From the NCBI RefSeq assembly GCF_019393635.1, contig NC_057863.1:2191501-2255500 (forward strand): DNA of 64,000 nt, written 5' to 3'. The DNA comes from Dromiciops gliroides (taxonomy: Eukaryota > Chordata > Mammalia > Microbiotheria > Microbiotheriidae). The notes below the pieces were generated by a model. That model had not been told where the DNA came from. It ran no database searches and saw only the letters and a program-made list of their open reading frames with translations. Positions within the stretch are counted from its first letter, which is position 1. Each line of letters starts with the position of its first letter. Of the stretch, positions 21,701-31,400 are shown one piece after another. Position numbers and translations under genes: made by a program.

Positions 21701-22540
21701 AAGCCCTGAGGCTGATCCTTGAGGGGCCTCTGGGGCCTCCGTCTCAAAGGTTAACCTCGGGTTCGGGTTCGGTGACTGATTGCGGGGGGGGGGGGGGGGG
21801 GGGGTTAGGCAGCGCCTGGTAGGCTGCAAACCGGACACAAGGGTCAGAGCGGCTGTCCTCAGTCTGAAGTCGGGCCCTCGGCCCCACCCCGGGCTGGCCC
21901 CCTGCTGAGTCTGCTGAGGTGCGCCGGTCCCGATGCCTTCCTGCCTTGCCAGGCTCCGCTGTGGGAAAAGCCATTGCCACGGTCTCTGGCAGCCTGGGGG
22001 GGGGGGTGGAGCACGGATGGAGGGCCGAGCCCCAGGAGCAGGCACGCCCACAGTCTTCCCAAAGGGGACAAACCGAACCTCCCGGCAGGCAGGCTCTGGG
22101 GTGACATGGGGGGTGACCGGGAGCCCTGTGCTACACTTCCTGCCAGTTGGTCCCACTGGACGTCCCCGGAGCCCCCAGTGACTGCTCCTGTCTGTGATTT
22201 CATGCATCACAAGCCTCAAAAGCTCAGCAGCTGAGAGTGCCCCTGACCCCCTGTGGCTCAGGGCCGGGAGGCCGATGCCCTCATGACCAGGGAGGGGGCT
22301 GAAAGTGGTGAGCAGACCCGGGCACAGGGTCTGGGGATGAAGGAGCGCCACGCCCTGGACTTCAAGGCTCCCCAAGCCTGGGAGGCTTCAGAGCTCCCAC
22401 TCGGTCTTTCTCTTCCTGTGGCCCCTCCCTCCACTGCCACATCTAACTCACCCAAGTCCTGGCCACGAAGCCTATGGGCCCCTCATGCCCTCTTCCCCAG
22501 AAAGCGTAATGTCCTAGGATCCATCTAGAGTTGACACCCC
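18736..22540. other. Intergenic, sparse old repeats
   Basis: 20765-20915 looks like an L2 3' end (aaagcccttgaaggcag, cacatagtaggtgtttaga). 21040-21130 is a related old repeat (tatttattaggtgtttaccg, gagccaggcacctgctctac). 21783-21804 is a run of about 20 G. Two overlapping reverse frames of up to 291 codons at 21500-22375 have low-complexity Pro/Gly/Arg composition and no domain, so I do not call a gene. Confidence 0.4.
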
Positions 22541-22544
22541 CACG

Positions 22545-22990
22545 CATTTTACAGATGATAAAACCGAGGCTTAGGGAGGAGAAAGGACTTGTTCGAGGTC
22601 CCACAGGGAGTGAGCATTAAAGGTGGGCTTTGACTCCAGACACCACACTCTCTCCACTGGATCACACGCCACCTGCTCCTGCCTACACAAATAAAATCCA
22701 GATTCCCTAGCTTGGCATTCAAGGCCCCTCACAGAGAGCTCACCCTCACAGTGCAAGATTAACCCATCATCCCAGTCTTATCTGCCCCCATTCCCTTACG
22801 GAAAACTAAGCTCTAGCCAGACATCTCTCTCCAGACTCCCAAACCTGCTCCTCTATTTCTGCTGCTGGTGGCCCCTCTCCTCCACGTGGACCGCCCTGCT
22901 CAGAATCCCACCCATCCTCTCCCCGCCCCCACCCCAACCCTGGCTCCCGGGCCTCCCCAGGAAAAACAACCACGCCCGAACAGCAGGGGG
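22545..22990. repeat. MIR (reverse) followed by L2 3' region (forward)
   Basis: 22545-22680: attttacagatgataaaacc, gaggtcccacagggagtg and ctctccactggatcacac give a reverse MIR. 22681-22990: aaataaaatccagattccct, agcttggcattcaaggcccc and later pyrimidine-rich text follow the L2 3' region. Confidence 0.6.
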
Positions 22991-23520
22991 CCTTGCTGTT
23001 ACTGTCCGGGCACAGAAGGCTTATTCAGGCTCGGATTTCCTGTAGGGAGACGTCTGCCCAGCGGTGCCACACCCCTCGGCACTCGGGAAAGGTCGGTTTC
23101 TTTTGGCCTGCTCTGACCAGGGGAATTTCCAAGTCCAGAAAGTCTGGTCGGAAAACTGCAGCAAGCTCCGCCGCCCCCCCCCCCCAACCCGCCCCCGCCC
23201 CCACCTGGCCCCTCCACCACCGTCTGGACAGCCTGGAGGAATTGGGGGTGAATCATCGTCCTCGCTGCTCCCGGGTCCCCTCCCTCCGAGAAGAGCGGGT
23301 TGGCCTCCCACGGACGCGAGCCCCAAGACCCCAGAGCTGCTTGGAGAGCAAACGCTCGCCCCTCCCTCCCAGGACACGGCTCGCTGGTTACGAAGGCTCT
23401 TGTGACCTCTGGCTGTGAAGTCCCTCCAGCCGGGGCGAAACAGAACAAGCCGCCCCCAAGCCCAGGGACACAGTTCCCTGTGTCTTCACCCCCGATCCCC
23501 CCCCCCCCCGGCACGTGCGG
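22991..23520. other. Moderately CpG-rich, C-rich block
   Basis: Contains scattered CpGs (cagcggtgccacacccctcg, ggacgcgagccccaag, ggcacgtgcggtcac) but is weaker than the island at 16.9-17.4 kb and is interrupted by poly-C runs. No gene signal. Confidence 0.35.
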
Positions 23521-23676
23521 TCACTAACGCCTCATTATAGTTTAGGAGTCACACGATGGGAGGCAGCTCAAAATGAAAGGGCTGGCTTTCCCTCTCTGCC
23601 CATTGCCCAGATAAGAAAACTGAGGGGGTAAGAGACCCAGGTCAAACCGTAATTACTGACAGAACGGAAACCGAGG

Positions 23677-23682
<6 letters not shown>

Positions 23683-23759
<77 letters not shown>
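23683..23759. repeat. (TC)n microsatellite
   Basis: Pure ctctct run of about 75 bp, ending cttttcgagagac. Confidence 0.97.
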
Positions 23760-23761
<2 letters not shown>

Positions 23762-23896
23762 CGAGAGACACCTGCAAGATGCTCTCCCTATGGTCATTCA
23801 CAGTATTGCAATAAAACGTGGGAAACTGAGTCACTAAGTCTTGTAATTCTTTTGGGAGGACTCGCGATCAATCTGATCAATTAATTCCATCCCACA

Positions 23897-23900
<4 letters not shown>

Positions 23901-23976
<76 letters not shown>

Positions 23977-23995
23977 CCTCCCTCCCCCTCCCCCC
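23901..23995. repeat. (TC)n microsatellite grading into (CCCT)n
   Basis: Pure ctctct for about 70 bp then ccctccctccctccccctcc. Second tract of the same phase-independent motif within about 140 bp of the first. Confidence 0.97.
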
Positions 23996-25200
23996 TCTCC
24001 CATGAGTGCTTTTGGTCCAAATGAGACCCACAGGACGAAGGGATTTGGACTGAGTATGGAACAGCAAGCTCGGAGGGCTGTACCAAGTGCAGGGGGTGGA
24101 GGGTCAAGGTGCGAGTCTGCTCCTTCATCAGCACGCACTCCTGGAGGGGCAGCTTGTGTCCAGACTTCCCAGGCACTGTCCCAGAGCACCAGGCAAAGCT
24201 TCCAGCTTCTCCCCACCCCTAGAAGGGGAACAAGGGGTGGGCATATCTCCTAACTTAAGGAGTGGGGTCTTCTGCCTCTGCCCTACACATCCCCTCCTCC
24301 CCTCCACCCCCTCCTCTCTCCAAAGGCCGGAGCTTTGTGGAGGAAGGCACCCTTCCATGACAGTTGGAGCCCTTGTGTGCCGGGCACTTGGCAGTGGCCA
24401 GGGAGATGGCAGCCCTGCCATCCCCTGCCCTGGTCAGGCCATATATAGTGAGTGGATTGGTCCAGCTCCGGCATGATTACCTGCAGCATCTGCAGGACGG
24501 TGACCTGGTTGGTGGGGGGCAGGGTGCTGAGTCATGAAGGACATGAGCCCACTTGCGGGGAGAAGGCTGGGAGGTGGGGCAGGGGGCAGGATAACCACCC
24601 TCTGAAGGGCTGGGGGCTGGAGGAGGGACTAGACCAGTTTGGCCCCAGAGCTGGGGGCAGTGTGTGTTGGGGGGAGGGAGACTAGTTATAGAGAAGCAGG
24701 AGAGGATGGGTGTATGGCAAATCTTGGTAATTACTTCCCAAGTGGACCGGGCTGTCTCTGGGGCAGGGCTTTCCCCTCACTGGAGGCAGAGGCTGGGTGA
24801 CCACTTCTCTGGTCACTGCCCTGGGGATTCTCGGTGCCTCGGGTCCCCAAGGATTCTGGAACAATCGCTAGCTCTCTGGCAGCCCTGGGTGGAGCAGGAG
24901 TTGTGCTAGCCAGACAGGTCTAGTTGTGACACCAGTGTCGCTCCTACAGTTTCTGCCCTGGTTCTTCCTGGGGGGTGAGGGGCAGCAGGGCCTTAGTCTT
25001 CCTCCACCCTCCTGGCCCCGGCCCAACTTCTGGCCTCCCAGTCCAAGCCTTTGGCTGCCGCTCACCCTAGAACTTCTCTCCTACAGAGTTCCCGGCCTTG
25101 GAGTGTTCAATCATTCCCATGGCCTTCTCACCCTGAGATCTCTACCCAACAGGCCCACCCTCTTCTCCCTGGGGTGATTTTCTCCTGGGACTCCCATGGA
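23996..25200. other. Intergenic, nothing recognised
   Basis: Unique-looking moderately GC-rich DNA. A TATA-like ccatatatagtgag near 24439 stands alone, with no other promoter signal or exon around it. Confidence 0.4.
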
Positions 25201-26070
25201 GGGGCCCAGGATGACCAGACTTCATTCCTTTTTGGCTCCGCCCCCAATGTCTGACCTCCCTTGTCCTCCCCCCGCCCCCACTGCACACTTGGCCCTTTCT
25301 TCCCACCTCTGCCCAGTTTTTCAGTGTGTCTTCTCCATCAGAACATAAGCTTCCTTGCCCATCAATAGGGGAATGGCTGGACAAGTTGTGGTATATGAAT
25401 GTAATGGAATACTATTGTGCTGTAAGAAACAATGGGCAGGAGGAGTTCAGAGAAACCTGGAGGGTCTTGCGTGGGCTGATGATGAGTGAGAGGAGCAGAA
25501 CCAGGAGAGCCTTGTACACAGTAACAGCAACATTGTGTGATGAACAATGGAGATAGACTTGGCTCTTCTCAGCAGTGCAACGATCCAGAACAACGTCAAA
25601 GAACTAGTGATAGAAAATGTTCTCCACATCCAGAAAAAAGAACTGTGGTTTTTGAATGCAGACGGAACCAGACCGTCTCACCTTTTTGGACTGTTTTTTC
25701 CCTTCTTGTTTGAGGTTTTCCCTTGTGCTCTGATTCTTCTTTCACAAGATGACTGGTGTAGAAATGTGTTTAGTGTGACTGTACATAGACAACCTATATC
25801 AGGCTGCTTTCTGTCTTGGGGAAGGGGGAGGGAAGGGGTGGGGGGGAGAAAAATGGAACTAAAAATCCTGTAAAACAAATGCTGAAAACTGTCCTTCCGT
25901 GTAACTGGAAAATAATCAGATACTTTTTAAAAAAGGACATAAGCTCCTTGAGGGCAGGGACGGGTTTTTGGTCGTTGGTTTGGTTTTCTGCTTGTCCTTG
26001 TCCCAGTGCCGAGAGCAGGACATGGCATGGCGGGGGGGGGGGGGGGGAATAAATAAATGTTCACTGGCTG
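25200..26070 (+). repeat. L2 3' end, split by an L1 insertion
   Basis: The left part reaches acataagcttccttg. The right part continues at 25937 with acataagctccttgaggg, cagggacggg and ends with aataaataaatgttcactgg. The text matches the L2 end 'gtaagctccttgagggcaggga...aataaatg'. A 15-G run lies at about 26033-26047. Confidence 0.65.
25358..25936 (+). mobile_element. LINE-1, 5'-truncated 3' end
   Basis: Encodes the end of L1 ORF2 (LWYMNVMEYYCAVRNNGQEE, cf. the WYxMEYYxAIKND motif) followed by a 3'UTR of marsupial L1 type and a short A tail. Target duplication acataagcttccttg (25343-25357) / acataagctccttg (25937-25950) shows insertion into the L2. Confidence 0.85.
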
Positions 26071-26319
26071 GTTGCTCTAGTGCAGAGGTTGGTCCCAAGG
26101 AGCTGAGCCCCCTGCCTCCCCAGCCTCTGATCGTGGGACCTACTGAGGAGCCGCTTCACAGCTGCCTTCTCTGCTAAGCCTGGTCCGACTGCCCCTGGCC
26201 AGCGACCAACATGCAGGTCACCCTGTGTGGGACAGCTCTTGGAAGGCCGTTTAACTCGTGATGGACTCCCAGAGACCACATAATGGAGCCTGACGCCATC
26301 CTCAAGGGGTCCAGTGGAT

Positions 26320-26520
26320 GAAGAGCCAGGCTGGGCCTCCCAAGGCTGCCTCCAGCATGCGCTAGTTGTCTAACCCTGGCAAACCAAGGCTCTTCTCCCA
26401 GTTTTCCCATCAGTAAAATGGGGTAGTGGCAGCCCACCCTCCCAGGATCAGGGGAGGTCACGCAAGCAGTAGAGAACTCTGCAACCCCCCAGTGCTGACA
26501 AATGTTAGCCGTTCTCCTTA
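26320..26520 (+). repeat. MIR SINE
   Basis: ccagttttcccatcagtaaa and atggggtagtggcagcccac with the expected spacing to gctagttgtctaaccctggc upstream. Old copy. Confidence 0.6.
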
Positions 26521-26839
26521 GTCCTAACACTGACCCCGATCCTCTGTTTCACACGGCCCAACGCCTGCCCAAAGTGATCACTGGGGTGGAACCTCGGCTA
26601 CCACCCTTGGCTTGGGGCTCTTTTCTGCAAGCACAGGTGAGCTTGGCCTCTGTCAGCCTGCCCCTGTTCCTCTAGCACCGAAGCCTCATACAGAGGAGGT
26701 ATCAGTGAGTGAACGAGGGGTGGTGGCCATTGGGCGCAAGGCTTCCCAGCTCTTTACCCAAGGGAACACTTGGCAAACAAGGCGCCGGCCTTGGGGGAAG
26801 CCTTCTTTGAGGGGAGCTCTCTTCAACGCGGGTGGGGTG

Positions 26840-26990
26840 AGGACAGCTAGGTGGTGTGGTGCATAAAGCACAGGCCCTGGATTCAGGAGGACCTGAGTTC
26901 AAATCTGGCCTCAGACACTTGACACTTACTAGCTGTGTGACCCTGGGCAAGTCACTTAACCCTCATTGCCCCACCAAAAAAAAAAAAAAG
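26840..26990 (+). repeat. Marsupial tRNA-derived SINE
   Basis: Full-length sense copy with A tail. Imperfect target duplication gggtggggtg/gggtggagtg. Confidence 0.92.
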
Positions 26991-27089
26991 TGGGTGGAGT
27001 GGGAGGAAAGTCAAGCCTGTAGAAAACACAATGATGGACAAAGGGTGCATTCTCAATAGAAGCAAGGCCAGGCCTGGGAAGGCAGCTTT

Positions 27090-28390
27090 GTTTCACAACC
27101 ACTCTTTATTCGTGCCCAAATCTGTCGGCCCACAACCCACCCCCAAGTAGCACTCACAGCCCGGTACACTCAGGTCAGCTAGTTTCATCTACAGATTCCT
27201 CAGGTCGACATAGAGCTGTAGCCAAGGCCAGCAGGGCCCAGGCCTCAGGGAGCCAGACACTGCATAGACATACACCGGCTGCTTCAGAACCTCCACCCAG
27301 CTTCCAGCCCAGGAGAGAGGAGCAGGACACAGATGGGGTCTGCGCTACAGCAGGAAGAGGGGCCAAGGATGAGAAGGAAGGCAGCTCCTTCCACAGCCTG
27401 ACGGCCCCCCTGGCTTTTCAGTGAAAGGATCCTGCCCCCTCCGTCAGGGCAGTGTTGACCCTCGCCCTCAGGACTGAGGCAGCAGCAGCATCTCTTGGGA
27501 TGTCTGCGCCACCCTGTCCCCTCAGCCAGGCCCCCGAGTGTTCATGGCAGATGTATATCTTCGGAAGGTGCTGCCCTTACAATCAGCCAAGGGGGCAAGG
27601 GAAGGCAGGCCACATGGCAGTCACGGGGGCATCAGGTGTGAGCCTCCGGATGCCGAAAGGCATCTTGCGCCCAGGCCGGGGGCCCAGAGTGGGGGTGGCA
27701 GAAGAGATGCGGCAGCAAACACTTGGAGCCCTGAAGCCAGAGTGGGGGCTTCCCCAGGCCAGGCATGGGATGGTGACCCAGGGGTGAGAGCTGGCAGAAA
27801 GGAGAAAGGGAAGGAAGGAGAACTGACCCTGGCCCTGGAAAGCAGAATGGGGGCTCTTCTCCCCTCTCCATCCCCAACCTCTCAGTCCTGAGGGGATTCT
27901 GCAGAGAGGGGCCTGTGTGGTTGCACCCGTTGGCATGTGCAGGATCCTGGATTCCAGCCACGCTAAGCCCATGTGGGTGCTAGCACTCCTCTCTTACACC
28001 CCCTCAGGGCTAGGAAGTGCAGCTGAGCTGCTCCCAGAAAACCTCTTGGTGGGCAGAGAAGTACCTCGAGTTCAGGGATGTGGGGGTGGGTGGGGTGGGC
28101 TCTCCTGGAGACTTGGGGGCACTCGACCTGCACATAACTCCCCTCTCAGCCCTTCCGTCAGCTCTGCCTTTTCCATTCTCATTCACATTTTGGGAAGGAG
28201 GGATGCGTCATGCGAAGTTTTATTCTTGTTTTTAAAAGCCCTTGCCCCAACCCTCTGGATGTGGGGAGCTGGGCCATTAGGTATATGTACTCTCTGGCTG
28301 CTCCAGGTCACCATTAACCGCATTGATAAGGAAGGGTTTTCTTGTGTATTTGAGGTTCTGAGCATCCTCAGGGAAGGGCTGGGGCTGCGC
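27090..28390 (-). other. MELTF: MELTF 3'UTR (inferred)
   Basis: Starts right after the MELTF stop. The minus strand carries AATAAA at 27110-27105, about 15-20 nt before a likely cleavage point near 27090. A second possible hexamer (plus TTTATT near 28218) would make a shorter form. No young SINE lies within it. Confidence 0.6.
27105..27110 (-). terminator. Polyadenylation signal AATAAA for MELTF
   Basis: Minus-strand AATAAA in gggcacgaataaagagtgg, about 1.28 kb after the stop codon. First canonical hexamer not inside a repeat. Confidence 0.55.
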
Positions 28391-28467
28391 TCACAGGTCG
28401 GGGCTGCTCAGGATGGAGCAGAGGGACAGCAGCAGAAGCAGCAGCAGCAGGGCTGGGGTAGTGGTCA
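28391..28467 (-). CDS. MELTF: MELTF exon 16: GPI-anchor signal and stop
   Basis: 77 nt: [20 protein letters not shown] then SSPDL-stop. A run of eight Leu, encoded mostly by CTG, forms the hydrophobic GPI-attachment tail. Small residues SAA at 709-711 are the likely attachment region (human site is at about 709). Confidence 0.88.
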
Positions 28468-31400
28468 CTGCCAGACAGGAAAAGAGATGATGGGATTACT
28501 TAAAAACAAAAACCCTCAGGGGGGGGGGTGTTCTCCCAAACTCTCCCCCAGGCTGTCCCCGGCACCATGGACAGCTCCCGAGGGTGCTGTGGTCCTGTCT
28601 GAGCAGTCCAAGGCTATGTGGGGCTGGCCAGAGCCCCTTCTCTGAGGAAGAGGAGAGGAACTGAGGACAAACCAGGAGACGGGGCCTGAAAGGAGCCTGG
28701 AAGGCCTTTGACAGGAAGCATTCACTGTCCTGAGGGCCTCAAAGGGTTAGCAAGTGCCCTTCTCCTAACAGCCCCAGTAAGGGAGGCAGGTGCCACTGTC
28801 CCCATTTTATTGCTGAGAAGACTGAGAAGGCACAGACTTGCTCCAAGTCAGTCGCTAAGAAGTCAGTGGGGTCTTTCCACCTGCCTCCCATAAGTCTCTG
28901 GGCCTGGGAGTTCTCACAATCTTCTGTATAGATCCATATTTAAACTCCGGGCAGTTTCCCTGGTGCACACTTGGAGGTGGTACCATGGACAGAGCACTGG
29001 GTCTGGTGTCAGAAAGATCTGAGTTCAAATCTAACCTCAAACACTTACTAGCTGTGAGATCCTAGGCAAGTCACTTAACCCTCACCTGTCTATCTGTCTC
29101 CATTTCCTCAGTGGTAACATGGGGATGATAACAGCCCCCACCTTCCAGGATGGTTGTGAGGATGAAATGACATAAGATTTGTAAAGTGCGGCACACAGTA
29201 GGCACTACATACATGCTTCTTCCCTCCATCCCCATGGCCTTGTGCCGCTGGAGGTGCACAGACCTCCTAGCAAAGCACAGTGGCTCTGAGTCAGAGGCCC
29301 TGCAGATGCCCCACTTCAAGTCTCTGGGCTTCCCTGGCCAAGAAGAGCCCAGAGTCTAAGGCGTGTGCTGGAGGTTTTGGGGGAGGACATGTCCTTGACA
29401 CATGTACCTCCTGCATCTGCCCCCTTGATCAATGGCCTCACTCTTGTCCCTCGGTCCCCACCACTGGGGTAGTCTAACACTCAATTCATCCACTACAGGG
29501 CTTGAGCCCCAGTCGGTGGGCTTCCCCCAGGGTACATGCAAATACTCTGAGCAGGAGTGCACACCTCCCAGGGCCATCCACACCCTCCATTGGACCTGAG
29601 TGCCATTTCTTCAGGGTCAAAGGAAGAGGCCAGACCTCCCTCCCTCCCAAAAAGCTCTTTCACCTCTGAAGAGAGGGGCCCAGCTTGGAAGACACTGGGC
29701 AGAGGCCAGAGAGGAAGCTGGATTTCTGTCCAGTGCCTGGCTCTCGGGATGGATAGGAAAAAGGGGAGGGGGGTATGGGGGGGCGCTGCTCCAGGTCTTC
29801 TTACCTGCTGCTGAGCACTGCAGTGACTGAAGGCCCTCCAGGGAAGCCACATAGTCCTGGCCCAGCCAGGCTGTGTACGACGTCTTCTCCCGGACAGGCA
29901 CCACTCGGACCGTGGAGTCTTTGAACAGCAGGTCTTGGCCGTGGTAATCCGAGGAATCAAACATCCTGAAGCCATTCTTGTTGCTGTCATTCCCAAACAA
30001 GTCCTAGAAATAGCGTTCATTCGTTCGTTTGTCCATCCTCCGTCAGTCCGTCCATCTGTCCGTCCATCCATCCATCCGTCCGTCCGTCTATCCATCCATC
30101 CGTCCGTCCGTCCATCCGCCCGTCCGTCTGTCCGTCCGTCCGTCCATCAATTCGTCCATCTGTCCATCCATCCATACATCCGTCTGTCCATCCATCCGTC
30201 TGTCCATCCGTCCATCCATCCATCCGTCCGTCAATTCGTCCATCTGTCCGTCCGTCCATCCATCCATCCGTCCGTCCATCCATCCATCTGTCCATCCATC
30301 CATTCATCCATCCATACATCCATCCATACATTTACCCATGCCTTTGTGTAAGAGACATTTTTAAAGCACCCACCGGGCCAAGGTTCTGTCCTAGGCTCAA
30401 GAGCAGCCTCTGCCCTCAAAGAGCTCACACTCTATTGGACACAGAGATTGTCTCTTAATCTACCCTGGGACTCGGCCCCTCTCCATGCCAGGGGCTTGGC
30501 TTATGCAGTGACCCACTAGACAAGCAATTCATTCAAATGCCGAGAAAACCTAATTCTCAATGTCAAGGGGGCAGAGGATCTCAGTGGTAGCTCAGCCGTG
30601 TAGAATTGACAGTGACTGGGAAGTGATTACTGATGCCAAAGATCACAGTGGATCATTCCAGAATCAGAGAGCTGGGGCGGGGGAGGGCTCAGCAGCCACC
30701 CAGTCCCACCCCTAGAAGAAAGGTCTCCCTTGGAGACCTCCAAAAGTGGGAGGCTCACTACCTCCCAAGGCAGCCCAGCTGCTTTGCAACCGTTTTTCTG
30801 CTCTCCAGCCTCTTTCCAGCTTCCCCCAAGGGCTCCTGCTCCTGGCCTCTGGGGTCACTTCTCTGATCGCTTCTCCACATGACAGAAGGTCCTGTCTCCC
30901 TACGCCTTCTCTTCCAGCTTGATGTGCCCAGTTCTTTGCACTCATCCCCTTCCTCATCCCAGCTAACCCCCTGCAAGACAGTCCTCAGTTTATCAGTGCC
31001 CTTCTCAACCCATGGTGCCCAGAACTGACCACAACCCACCCGATGAGGTCTGGCCAGGACAGAGGACAGGGACCCACTTTGATCTGGAAGCTCTGCCCCT
31101 CCCAATGCGCTATCCCTGACTCAAACAGAGCCTGAGGTCCACTACCCCCCTCAGGCCTTGAACAACACATCCTGTCTTGTACTGGAGTGCAGCTCTTGAC
31201 GTGGCTGCAGACCGCATGTCTCTTGTTAGATGCAGCCCAGTGCTCTCTCTGCCAGCTTGGTGTCAGAGTTGGTGAGGGCCTCCTCTATACTGACATCGAA
31301 GTCATTGATAAAAATGTGAGATGGCAAGGGCCAAGCGCAGATCCGTGAGGCATCCACCGGAGACCTCTGACCATAAGGGGGAATAAGCTCCAAGTCTCTT

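Noticed and set aside
21500-22375. 291-codon reverse open frame
   Set aside because: Low-complexity composition across poly-G runs; no recognisable domain and no splice-compatible neighbours.
24430-24480. TATA-box promoter (ccatatatagtg)
   Set aside because: An isolated motif with no CpG island, exon or other core element around it.
29493-30095. 200-codon reverse frame spanning exon 15 and its flanks as one protein
   Set aside because: Only 29805-30003 matches melanotransferrin; the rest is intron and tetranucleotide repeat read through.
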